Positions 1-7,360 of a stretch of 64,000 nucleotides of DNA are shown here, in pieces (the stretch's first letter is position 1; each line of letters begins with the position of its first letter). The notes under the pieces were generated by a model that ran no database searches, had not been told where the DNA came from, and saw nothing but the letters and a program-made list of their open reading frames with translations. Location of the stretch: assembly GCA_964399165.1 (NCBI GenBank), contig CAYNPO010000018.1, positions 1 through 64,000 of the forward strand, in the 5' to 3' direction. The DNA comes from UBA6144 sp964399165 (GTDB taxonomy: Bacteria > Bdellovibrionota > Bacteriovoracia > Bacteriovoracales > Bacteriovoracaceae). Position numbers and translations under genes: made by a program.

Positions 1-370
1 ACCAATTGAACTCCTCCTCGCTCATGCCCTTCCATGCGTAGACGGGAATGCCGGCGGCGGCGATGGCGGCGGCCGCGTGGTCCTGGGTGGAGAAGATGTT
101 GCAGGAGGACCAAGTGACCTCGGCGCCGAGCTCGGTGAGGGTCTCAATCAGAACAGCGGTCTGAATGGTCATGTGGAGGCAGCCGGCGATGCGGGCGCCT
201 TTCAGGGGCTTGCTCTTGCCGTACTCGGCCCGCAGGGCCATGAGCCCGGGCATCTCGGCCTCGGCCAGTTCGATCTCCTTGCGGCCCCACTCGGCGAGCC
301 CGATGTCCTTGACCTTGTACTTCAGGCGGGCGGAGTTACCGTAGCTGGCTTCAGAGAAGTGGGCCTTCAT
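1..370 (-). CDS. ahcY: Adenosylhomocysteinase, N-terminal part (gene runs off the left edge)
   Basis: Hydrolyses S-adenosylhomocysteine to adenosine and homocysteine, clearing the product of SAM-dependent methylation in the cytosol. Only the first 123 codons of a protein usually of 420-490 residues are present. The translated start (MKAHFSEASYGNSARLKY) is followed by LHMTIQTAVLIETL and NIFSTQDHAAAAI, the conserved substrate-binding segments of the family, and the sequence ends in the YAWKGMSEEEFNW region. The ATG at 370 has AAGGA about eight bases upstream on the minus strand. It is divergent from the RNA methyltransferase at 468 across 97 bases. I looked for a SAH riboswitch in that gap and could not recognise one. 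Confidence 0.93.
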   Translation of the reverse strand, partial: MKAHFSEASYGNSARLKYKVKDIGLAEWGRKEIELAEAEMPGLMALRAEYGKSKPLKGARIAGCLHMTIQTAVLIETLTELGAEVTWSSCNIFSTQDHAAAAIAAAGIPVYAWKGMSEEEFNW

Positions 371-467
371 AAACATCCTTTTCCTCAGAGAGGAGGTCTG
401 CTAGATTGCGCTGGATTTTGTGCGCTTAAGCTAACACCAACCCCCTGTCCTATCAAGGCGGAAGCCC

Positions 468-1703
468 TTGGAAAAACACCGTTTCGAGTACTTCGCATCG
501 TGCCCCACCGGGCTCGAGGACCTGTTGGCGGTGGAACTCACCTCCCAAGGGGCCGAAACCCTGAAACCCCAGAGAGGGGGAGTCGCCTTCACCACCCAGA
601 GTAACCTGGTGCCGCTGAAGGCCGTGCTGCGCTCGCGCACCGCCAGCCGCGTGTTCAAGCTGCTCTACAGCTTCGAGTGCCACAACGAAATGTCCATGTA
701 CCAGGAGTTGGCGGACATCAAGTGGAAGTCCCTGATGGACGTGTTCCAGACCTTCCGCCTGACCACCATCTACGGCAAGCTCCCCATGCCCCGCGAGGTC
801 TTCACCAATTCGCAGTTCACCACCCTCAAGGCCAAAGACGCCATCGTGGACTGGTTCAACCACAACTCCGGCCGCCGCCCCAGCGTGGACAAGGACCGGC
901 CGGATGTGTCGTTCCTCCTGCGGGTGGATGACGTGGGGGAAGGGCTCTACCGCGTTCAGCTCTTGCTCGACCTGTGCGGAAATCCCCTCAGCCAGCGGGA
1001 CTACCGACGGGCCAAGACCGAAGCCCCGGTGAAGGAGAACCTGGCCGCAGGGATCCTCATGCTGCTCGGCTGGGATCCCGCCAAGGAAGGACTGGTGGAT
1101 GGGTTGTGCGGTTCGGGCACCTTCCTCATCGAGGGTGCGCTCATCGCAGGCGATATTTCCCCCCAGTTCCTCAAGCTCCGCGCTTGGCGCAAGGGCCAGC
1201 GTCCCTGGGCCTTCCTATCCGCCCAATGGTTCACCAAAGACTCACGCCTGGAAGAGGATTTCCGCGCGCTGGCGGAGGAAACCTTGCGCTCCGACGAGGC
1301 CGGCTTCGGCCGATTGGCGGAACTCAAACCCACCCTCACAGGCGGGGACGCCGATCCAGGCGTACTCATCTCCGCCAAGGAAAACGTAAAGGCCGCGGGT
1401 CTATCCGCGTTGGTCCCCCTGGTCCACATGCGGGCGGAAAATCTCCCCTCCCCTTCAAAACCCAGTCTCTTTGTGTGCAACCCGCCCTACGGCGAGCGCC
1501 TCCAGCCGGGCGAGGAAGATGCCCTGCGCGGGCTCTACCACGCCCTGGGAGAGAACTGGAAGAAGAACTGGAAAGGGCATCGTGCAGCCGTGCTGACCGG
1601 CAATCTCCCCCTGCTGAAGTCCATCTCATTGCGAACCTCACGCCGGATCACGCTGTACAATGGGGACATTGAATGTCGGGTGGCGGAGTACCGCCTGTTC
1701 TGA
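468..1703 (+). CDS. RlmL-like (THUMP / UPF0020) class I RNA methyltransferase
   Basis: SAM-dependent N2-guanine methyltransferase of the RlmL/TrmN (UPF0020) group, probably acting on 23S rRNA. The first ~150 residues form the ferredoxin-like plus THUMP RNA-binding part (FASCPTGLEDLLAVEL at the start is typical). The methyltransferase follows, with LLLDLCGNPLSQRDYR, the SAM-loop-like DGLCGSGTFLIEGAL near residue 215 and the catalytic NPPYGERL near residue 340. At 411 residues it matches the N-terminal half of E. coli RlmL (702 residues) and lacks the RlmK half. The start is TTG at 468, preceded by AAGGCGG at a proper distance. It is convergent with the gene at 1719-2540. The exact rRNA target is inferred, not visible. 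Confidence 0.85.
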   Translation: MEKHRFEYFASCPTGLEDLLAVELTSQGAETLKPQRGGVAFTTQSNLVPLKAVLRSRTASRVFKLLYSFECHNEMSMYQELADIKWKSLMDVFQTFRLTTIYGKLPMPREVFTNSQFTTLKAKDAIVDWFNHNSGRRPSVDKDRPDVSFLLRVDDVGEGLYRVQLLLDLCGNPLSQRDYRRAKTEAPVKENLAAGILMLLGWDPAKEGLVDGLCGSGTFLIEGALIAGDISPQFLKLRAWRKGQRPWAFLSAQWFTKDSRLEEDFRALAEETLRSDEAGFGRLAELKPTLTGGDADPGVLISAKENVKAAGLSALVPLVHMRAENLPSPSKPSLFVCNPPYGERLQPGEEDALRGLYHALGENWKKNWKGHRAAVLTGNLPLLKSISLRTSRRITLYNGDIECRVAEYRLF

Positions 1704-1718
1704 GGGGCCGAAAGCGAC

Positions 1719-2540
1719 TCAGATCTTGGATTCCAGCTTGATGGCCAACTGGGGCGAAGCGAACTGCATCAAGGCCTTCTTGTTGGCGACCTTGTTGTAG
1801 TGCTTGTCGGAGCGGCTGAAGAAGTAGTTCTGCACATCCTGGTCTTTCAGGAAGATGGTGTGCCCCTTGGTGTCGAACTTCCGGAGCACGAACTCGCTGT
1901 CCAGGAACAGGATGTCGCGGATGGTGAAGTTCTTCGCCACGTACATGATCACGCAGTAGTCGGAGAGCTCGGCGAGGCTCTTCTTGATCTTCACGCCTTT
2001 GGGGGAGGTCGCGTCGTGCCAGTGCACCTTCACCTCGACCACTTTGCCGTCATCGGTGGTGAAGTCGAAGCCGCGCTGGCTGGAGGACTTGATCTGGTTG
2101 AGGCCGAAGATGATCTTGGCGTACCACTCCCCCAGCTGCACGGGCAGGTTCTTGCCGTTGATCACGACCTTGTGGTCTTTCAAAATCTGATGGGTCTTGT
2201 GGACCACCTCTATGGTGTCGAAGATGGTCTTCTGGTCTGGGTAGTGCAGGATGCCCAGGTGCTTGCCCACCTTGGTAGAGAGCCGCTTCTGGAACTGCTT
2301 CTGGTACCAGTCGTCAAAGGAGTGTAGCTCGAGAAAGTCGTAGGAGCTGTAAACGAAGCCGAGCGCCTTCAGCTGCGCCACGCTGGTCAGCTCCGGAAGG
2401 TGCTTCTGGAGATAGCCCCAGGGCACGAATTCATGTTCGGACGCCCCCATGACGAAGACGGCGTCTTTGTCATAGTCGGTCGTCCCATGGGTCTGACCGG
2501 AAAACTCCCGGGCGAGCCCATAGACTTTTTCTTTCAGCAC
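1719..2540 (-). CDS. Unknown protein with a PD-(D/E)XK nuclease-like motif
   Basis: A 273-residue cytosolic protein with no signal peptide or membrane segment that I do not recognise as a named family. Around residues 165-185 it reads RGFDFTTDDGKVVEVKVHW: an Asp, a short hairpin, then E-V-K, the arrangement of the metal-binding core of PD-(D/E)XK nucleases. A preceding helix (GEWYAKIIFGLNQIKSSSQ) carries a Glu that could complete the site. The rest is charged and aromatic-rich. The start is GTG at 2540 with AAGGTG about ten bases upstream. It sits 49 bases downstream of the acyl-CoA dehydrogenase on the same strand and may be cotranscribed. The nuclease idea rests on motif shape only. Confidence 0.7.
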   Translation of the reverse strand: MLKEKVYGLAREFSGQTHGTTDYDKDAVFVMGASEHEFVPWGYLQKHLPELTSVAQLKALGFVYSSYDFLELHSFDDWYQKQFQKRLSTKVGKHLGILHYPDQKTIFDTIEVVHKTHQILKDHKVVINGKNLPVQLGEWYAKIIFGLNQIKSSSQRGFDFTTDDGKVVEVKVHWHDATSPKGVKIKKSLAELSDYCVIMYVAKNFTIRDILFLDSEFVLRKFDTKGHTIFLKDQDVQNYFFSRSDKHYNKVANKKALMQFASPQLAIKLESKI

Positions 2541-2589
2541 GGGGAAATCACCTTAATCCAAAATCCCTTTGATTTTAGCACTGACGCGC

Positions 2590-4326
2590 TCAAACCTCCA
2601 GGGTGGTGACGTCCTCCTGATAGTCCGTGATGGTCTTTGCGTAAGACAAGTTGTGCACCAGGTAGTGGGCGCAGTAAGTGCGGAAGTCGACCATTTTCGA
2701 TTCGTAGTAGGCCTTGTCCGCGGGTGAGGCGCCGTTCAATTTGGACTGGGCCACCTTGGCCGACTCCATGAGCCTCCACGCCACCACCATTTGGGAAGCG
2801 AATTGCAGAAAGTCTGTGCTGTGCTGCAATACCAGATTGTACTGGTTTTTCTGAGCAAGGCCGGAGATATGCTGCACCACGGCCTGTGCCGACATGAGAA
2901 CTTTGCCGAACAGGTCTTTCTCTTTCTTGAACACGGATTCGTCCAACGAACCCACCGACGCCACGATCTCCTGGGAAAGGGCGCTGAGGGATTTCCCCCC
3001 TTCCTTGAGGATCTTACGCATGACGAAGTCGATGGCCTGGATGCCGTTGGTACCTTCGTAAATAGTGCCGATCTTGGTATCGCGAACGAACTGCTCGATG
3101 CCGTACTCGGTGCAGAAGCCATAGCCGCCGTGGGCCTGGAGCGCGTCCACGGCCACCTGGAATCCCTGTTCCGTGCAGTAAGACTTACAGATCGGGGTGA
3201 GGAGACCGATCAGGCCTTCGTACTTGTGGTCACCGGTTTCTTGTACTTTGTCGAAAAGGTCGGCGGTGTACAGCACCAGCGCGCGCATGCCCCGGGACAT
3301 GGCCCGCATGCGCAGGAGGTTACGGCGCACGTCTGGGTGGTGGACGATCTCCTTGCCGAACTGCACCCGCTCGCGCACGTACTTGTCCGCCATCATGTAA
3401 GCGAGGTTGCCTTGGCTCTCGCCCTGGACGCCACAGTAGAGGCGGGCCTCGTTCATCATGATGAACATGGTGGCCATGCCGTCGCACTCGTCCCCGATGA
3501 GCCATCCTTCCGTTTCGCCGCCTTCACCGAACTGCAGCTCGCAGGTGGCGGAGGCGTGGATGCCCATCTTGTGCTCGATCTTGGAGCAGACCACGTTGTT
3601 GGAGGCGCCCATCGAACCGTCGTCGTTGACCTTGTACTTGGGGACCACGAACAGCGAAATGCCCTTGGAGCCCTCGCCGCCCTTGGGGGTGCGAGCAAGA
3701 ACCAGGTGCACGATGTTCTCGTAAAGGTCGTTGTCGCCCGAGGAAATGAAGATCTTGGTGCCCTTGATGGACCACTTGCCGTTGGGCAATTGCTTGGCGG
3801 TGGACTTCAGGGCGCCCACGTCGGAACCAGCGCCGGCCTCGGTGAGGCACATGGTACCGCCCCATTGGCCGGTGACCATTTTCTCGATGAAGGTCTTCTT
3901 GAGGAAGTCGTCGCCCTTCATGCGGATCACGTTGAGGGCGGAGCGGGTGAGGCCGAAGTACATGGTCCAGGCGCAGTTGGCGCCGGTGGCGAGGGTCATG
4001 CACGCGGTGTAGAGCGCCTCGGGCACGGCGGTGCCGCCGATGTCGGCGTTGAGGCCCAGCAGGAACCAGCCGTTCTCGTAGAACGTCTTGTTGAGTTGGT
4101 GAAAGGCGGGATAGACCGTGACCCGTTTGTCACCGTGGTGCTTAACGCCGTACTGGTCGGAGGCCTCGCGGGTGGGGAACACCTCATTCTCGACGAACTT
4201 CAGGTACTCATCCAGGATGCCACGGCAATCCTGTTCGCCGAGCCCGAAGCTCTCCAGCCGCTGAACTTGAAGCAGTTCAAAGAGATTGAAGTTGATGTCG
4301 CGCATGTCGGCCCGGTACTTCGCCAT
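2590..4326 (-). CDS. Acyl-CoA dehydrogenase, long DmdC-like subfamily
   Basis: FAD-dependent acyl-CoA dehydrogenase (578 residues), longer than the usual ~380 because of a C-terminal helical extension as in DmdC-type enzymes. The N-terminus MAKYRADMRDINFNL is characteristic of that group. Visible family motifs are MCLTEAGAGSDVGALKSTA (FAD/substrate loop), KGTKIFISSGDND, QFGKEIVHHPDVRRNLLRM, ALQAHGGYGF and YEGTNGIQAIDFV, where the Glu is the expected catalytic base. The start at 4326 is preferred over an upstream in-frame ATG (4347) because CAGGAGAC precedes it at the right distance. The chain length of its substrate cannot be read from sequence; the 3-methylmercaptopropionyl-CoA role of DmdC is not implied. 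Confidence 0.92.
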   Translation of the reverse strand: MAKYRADMRDINFNLFELLQVQRLESFGLGEQDCRGILDEYLKFVENEVFPTREASDQYGVKHHGDKRVTVYPAFHQLNKTFYENGWFLLGLNADIGGTAVPEALYTACMTLATGANCAWTMYFGLTRSALNVIRMKGDDFLKKTFIEKMVTGQWGGTMCLTEAGAGSDVGALKSTAKQLPNGKWSIKGTKIFISSGDNDLYENIVHLVLARTPKGGEGSKGISLFVVPKYKVNDDGSMGASNNVVCSKIEHKMGIHASATCELQFGEGGETEGWLIGDECDGMATMFIMMNEARLYCGVQGESQGNLAYMMADKYVRERVQFGKEIVHHPDVRRNLLRMRAMSRGMRALVLYTADLFDKVQETGDHKYEGLIGLLTPICKSYCTEQGFQVAVDALQAHGGYGFCTEYGIEQFVRDTKIGTIYEGTNGIQAIDFVMRKILKEGGKSLSALSQEIVASVGSLDESVFKKEKDLFGKVLMSAQAVVQHISGLAQKNQYNLVLQHSTDFLQFASQMVVAWRLMESAKVAQSKLNGASPADKAYYESKMVDFRTYCAHYLVHNLSYAKTITDYQEDVTTLEV

Positions 4327-4420
4327 GGTGTCTCCTGGGGAAATCAAAGATTCTCCTAGGATAACCGCGGGTGGAAGCGGGGGCCATAAGCGGCTTTTTC
4401 CAGACCGGCGAGGTCAAATA

Positions 4421-4446
4421 AGAAGCCCCGCGGGTGCGGGGCTTCT
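4421..4446 (-). terminator. Hairpin terminator after the lipoprotein gene
   Basis: Perfect 11-bp stem (AGAAGCCCCGC / GCGGGGCTTCT, 4421-4431 and 4436-4446) with a 4-base loop, 25 bases past the lipoprotein stop. On the minus strand it is followed by TATTTGACC, only a weak U-run. Confidence 0.65.
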
Positions 4447-4470
4447 CGGAGGAGGACGGGGCTGAAGAGG

Positions 4471-5139
4471 TTACTGGACCAGAGCGCCTTCCAGGTATTT
4501 GATGGCGCCGCTCTGCATGTCCTGCACCACGATCGGGTTGAGCAGAAGGGGCAGTTTCGGGCTGACCACGTAGCGTTTGGTGATCTGGTTGGAGAAGCCT
4601 TGCTTTACGTCCACCACGTAGGCGGCGTAGGTCTTGCTTTGAAATACCACGTTCGAGCGGCGGATCTGGGCGACGCTGCCGGCCTGAACGCCCATGAAGG
4701 CCATCAGTTCGGGGTCGGAAGCCGGGTCATAGATGCCCTGGACCAGGCCTTCCGGGGTGTAGTCGTTGCAGTCGTCCTCGCCGGACTCGATGGCGCCGTT
4801 GGGCAGGACCATGATGAATTCGCAGTCCGGTGAACCAAAGCTTGAGCCCCAGCTGAAGTTCAGATCGATGCCCAGAAACTCGAAGGTGGACTGGGACATG
4901 CCGTTGATGTCGATGAAGCGGAATGTCTGTCCGTTGCTCAGGCCCTGGGTGGCGGTCTTGTTGGCCAGGTCTTCCTTGATTTCGTCCAGCTCGCTGGCGG
5001 GGATCAAGCCGCCCACGTTGACGTTGCTGTAGTTGCTGTCGTCGTTACCGCCGGACGAGCCGCTTTTCTTGCCGCAAGCGACGGAGAAGGAGCCGAGGGC
5101 CAGTACCAACAAGTAGGTGGTCAGGGTTGAAGTTTTCAT
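4471..5139 (-). CDS. Secreted lipoprotein of unknown function
   Basis: A 222-residue exported protein. The first ~22 residues are a type II signal peptide ending in FSVAC, so Cys22 should be lipidated and the protein anchored to a membrane. A Gly/Ser/Asn-rich linker (KKSGSSGGNDDSNYSN) follows, then a soluble domain with no motif I recognise. Three further Cys in the body (one in PDCEF, one in EDDCNDY and the lipobox Cys) leave a possible disulfide pair. Single-gene unit: terminator behind it, 171-base intergenic region in front. No enzymatic residues stand out. Bdellovibrio-like genomes carry many such lineage-specific lipoproteins. Confidence 0.8.
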   Translation of the reverse strand: MKTSTLTTYLLVLALGSFSVACGKKSGSSGGNDDSNYSNVNVGGLIPASELDEIKEDLANKTATQGLSNGQTFRFIDINGMSQSTFEFLGIDLNFSWGSSFGSPDCEFIMVLPNGAIESGEDDCNDYTPEGLVQGIYDPASDPELMAFMGVQAGSVAQIRRSNVVFQSKTYAAYVVDVKQGFSNQITKRYVVSPKLPLLLNPIVVQDMQSGAIKYLEGALVQ

Positions 5140-5310
5140 AAGTCCTCCAGGCGTGAGCCAAATATTCGATTTAGGTGTCTGCCCTTCCTATATCCAAATC
5201 CCGTGCCAAACCGGGGGTCCTGGGTTCGGGGGGTTATGTAGGAATTACCTGTCAAAACCTTAGACACCCCTGTAAACCCCCGCCTAGACTGGGGGCACCC
5301 GGAGGTTTCC

Positions 5311-5889
5311 ATGTCTTATGTCCTCATGGGGTCCGTGACCTCACCCTTCGTCCGCCGCATGCGCCTGCTCATGGAAGGCATCCCCCACGAACTCAAGACC
5401 ATGAACATCTTCGAAGCGACGGATGCCCAGGAATTGCACCGGGTGAACCCCATCAACCAGATCCCGGTGCTTTTAGATGGAGGGAAGCCCGTATGGGATT
5501 CGCGGATCATCTTCAACCACCTGAATGCCAAACACTCCTTGCTGGCCATGGACCTGGAAAAAGAAAACCGCCTCACCGGCATCGAGCGCGCCTTGGACGC
5601 CGGCATCACCTTGTTTTTGATGAAGCGCTCGGGCATGGACACCACGCAACCCTTCATGTTCGTGCAACGGCAGAAGGAGCGCATCGACTCCGTGCTGGAT
5701 TGGATCACCCCTTGGGCCTCTACCGAAGGGGCGCGCACATGGGATTTCCAAAGCATGAGCCTGTACACGGCCCTGGATTGGATGGGGTTCCGCGAGATCC
5801 ACCCGGTGAACCGCCCGGCGCTACTTGAGTTCATGCGCGCCCACGCCCATCGCCCTTCCGTGCAAGCGACTGACCCCCGCAAAGGCTGA
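5311..5889 (+). CDS. Glutathione S-transferase family protein
   Basis: 192-residue cytosolic GST-fold protein. The N-terminal thioredoxin-like domain shows SPFVRRMRLLMEGIPHE (the active-site Ser/Cys position lies in SPFVRR), the cis-proline segment NQIPVLLDGG and the glutathione gamma-glutamyl-binding DSRIIFNHL. The C-terminal ~110 residues are all-helical as expected. CGGAGG sits seven bases ahead of the ATG. The stop lies 3 bases before deoC, so the two are almost certainly cotranscribed. Substrate unknown; detoxification or a stress role is a family-level guess. Confidence 0.87.
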   Translation: MSYVLMGSVTSPFVRRMRLLMEGIPHELKTMNIFEATDAQELHRVNPINQIPVLLDGGKPVWDSRIIFNHLNAKHSLLAMDLEKENRLTGIERALDAGITLFLMKRSGMDTTQPFMFVQRQKERIDSVLDWITPWASTEGARTWDFQSMSLYTALDWMGFREIHPVNRPALLEFMRAHAHRPSVQATDPRKG

Positions 5890-5892
5890 TTC

Positions 5893-6561
5893 ATGGATTA
5901 CGCACCTTTGATCGACCACACCCTGCTTAAGCCCGAAGCCACGCGCACACAAATCCGGCGGTTATGCCAGGAGGCGCGCGAGCACAAGTTCTGCAGTGTG
6001 TGCGTTCCTCCTTATTATGTGCCCCAGGCCGCCAAGGAACTCTCCGGCTCCAGCGTGAAGGTGTGCACGGTGGTGGGCTTCCCCCTGGGCTACTCCCCCA
6101 CTGCGGTCAAGGCCGCAGAAACTAAGTGGGCGCTGGAGCACGGGGCCCAAGAAATCGACATGGTCATGAACGTGGCCGCCGCCAAATCCGGCGAGTGGGA
6201 CGCGGTGGAGTCCGACATTAAGCTGCTCGCCGAGATCTGCCACAAGTCCGGGGCGATCCTTAAAGTCATCCTTGAGACCTGCCTCCTCACCGAGGCGGAG
6301 AAAGAAGAAGCGTGCAGGCGCGCCTGGGCAGCGGGCGCGGACTTCGTGAAAACCTCCACTGGCTTTTCCTCCGGCGGGGCCACGGTCGCGGACGTCGCGC
6401 TCATGCGCAAGATAGTGGGACAGAACTTGGGTGTGAAGGCCAGCGGCGGGATCAAGGACGCCGCCGTGGCAAAGGCCATGGTCGAGGCGGGGGCCACACG
6501 CTTGGGCACCAGCTCGGGCGTTGCCATCGTGGCGGGAAAACCCGGCTCGGCCAGCTACTAA
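5893..6561 (+). CDS. deoC: Deoxyribose-phosphate aldolase
   Basis: Cleaves 2-deoxyribose 5-phosphate to glyceraldehyde 3-phosphate and acetaldehyde in deoxynucleoside catabolism. The 222-residue length is normal. The class I aldolase residues are present: EIDMVMNVAA (proton-relay Asp), FVKTSTGF near residue 150 (Schiff-base Lys) and GVKASGGIKD (second Lys). LIDHTLLKPEAT at the N-terminus is the family signature. It lies 3 bases after the GST gene. For a predator or scavenger of nucleic acids this fits recycling of prey DNA sugars, which is inference from the proposed lineage. Its stop overlaps the end of the opposite-strand glycosylase-like gene by 4 bases. Confidence 0.95.
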   Translation: MDYAPLIDHTLLKPEATRTQIRRLCQEAREHKFCSVCVPPYYVPQAAKELSGSSVKVCTVVGFPLGYSPTAVKAAETKWALEHGAQEIDMVMNVAAAKSGEWDAVESDIKLLAEICHKSGAILKVILETCLLTEAEKEEACRRAWAAGADFVKTSTGFSSGGATVADVALMRKIVGQNLGVKASGGIKDAAVAKAMVEAGATRLGTSSGVAIVAGKPGSASY

Positions 6562-7157
6562 CGAAACGCGAAGTGAAGTAAGGCCTGGTCGTGGCTTGAA
6601 CCTTCAATTCCCACGCGACGTTTGGCGACCAGCTTCCCCTCCAGTCTTTTCTTTAGGGGCTTAAGGCGCACCTTGCCCGAAAACGCGTCCTGCCCCTGGA
6701 GGCCCCGCAAGAATTCTTTCTCGCTGTCCGACCAACGCAACATCGGATGTCCTGCGGGCAGGGCGCCCAGGCCGACGCCTTCCCCCCTCACGATCTTCAT
6801 GATCGCTACCCCACTCCCCCCCTGGCCATCCAGTTGGCGGATCAAGATGCCGCCGTGGATGCCCGCGGAGGAGTTTCCGCAAGTGAGGTCCAGGCCGCTG
6901 TAGCGCGGGGAGCGCAGCGACTCGTGGTTGCGGGCGGTGTGGACGTACCACCGTCCGGCCACCAACTGGATAGGATGGCAGTGGTTGGCGGAGTCGCAAT
7001 GTCCCGGTGAGTTCACGTAAAACTCAAGCGCGGTGATGGCGTGTGAACCGTGCGGTCCCACCAATTTCCAGCCTGACATGATGTCGAGTGCCAGCGCAGA
7101 CGCCTTCGCGTCCGGCGGGAAGTCGGCCAAGGTGAAGCGAAGCCCGAGGAGCTTCAC
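6558..7157 (-). CDS. Methylpurine-DNA glycosylase (AAG/MPG)-like protein
   Basis: 199-residue protein that resembles, divergently, the alkyladenine DNA glycosylase fold. AITALEFYVNSPGHCDSANHC lines up with the catalytic TEAY...D.ASH segment, GRWYVH with the LYVY strand, GILIRQLDG with the VLIRALEP strand, and RRVGIEG near the end with the PRIGI motif. If right, it excises alkylated purines from DNA. The start is chosen as GTG at 7157, which overlaps the preceding stop as GTGA; a longer frame opening at 7199 would lie inside the upstream gene. Third gene of a tyrS operon. The assignment rests on motif order by eye, hence moderate confidence. Confidence 0.6.
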   Translation of the reverse strand: MKLLGLRFTLADFPPDAKASALALDIMSGWKLVGPHGSHAITALEFYVNSPGHCDSANHCHPIQLVAGRWYVHTARNHESLRSPRYSGLDLTCGNSSAGIHGGILIRQLDGQGGSGVAIMKIVRGEGVGLGALPAGHPMLRWSDSEKEFLRGLQGQDAFSGKVRLKPLKKRLEGKLVAKRRVGIEGSSHDQALLHFAFR

Positions 7158-7360
7158 GAGCGCTGGGAGCGCACCTTGGCCCAAACCATGGTGTCGCACA
7201 GCTTGCCGTTGATGCGGATGTTGTCTTTGAGAGTGCCCTCGAGCTTGAAGCCGAGCCGCTGCTCGGCATCAACCACTTTGTATTGGGCCTCGGCCTCGGT
7301 CAGCACGTGCTTGTGCAGGCGCAACCGCTCGGTGCGGAGCTCTTCGGGCAGGCGGGGCAT
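7154..7360 (-). pseudogene. Internally deleted GNAT (RimJ/RimL-type) acetyltransferase remnant
   Basis: A 68-residue frame whose first ~30 residues (LRTERLRLHKHVLTEAEAQY) look like the opening strand and helix of a RimJ/RimL-type N-acetyltransferase and whose last ~35 (EQRLGFKLEGTLKDNIRIN, then DTMVWAKVR) look like the extreme C-terminus of the same family. The ~100 residues that should lie between, including the acetyl-CoA-binding loop, are missing, with the reading frame kept. The ATG overlaps the tyrS stop (TGATG) and the stop overlaps the glycosylase GTG, so it may survive as a translational bridge. It cannot bind acetyl-CoA in the usual way. An unrelated genuine small protein is the alternative. 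Confidence 0.65.

Noticed and set aside
371..467. SAH riboswitch upstream of ahcY
   Set aside because: The 97-base gap has no recognisable conserved core or stem arrangement, and it must also hold the promoter of the divergent gene.
2791..4359. Long plus-strand open frame antisense to the acyl-CoA dehydrogenase (522 codons)
   Set aside because: His/Val/Leu/Gly-rich antisense translation of a solid GC-rich gene; no motif and no Shine-Dalgarno. The same holds for long frames opposite rpoD, the subtilisin, scpB/rluB and the GT9 gene.
7158..7199. Longer N-terminus of the glycosylase-like gene starting at 7199
   Set aside because: It would lie entirely inside the acetyltransferase remnant, whereas GTG 7157 gives a classic GTGA overlap.
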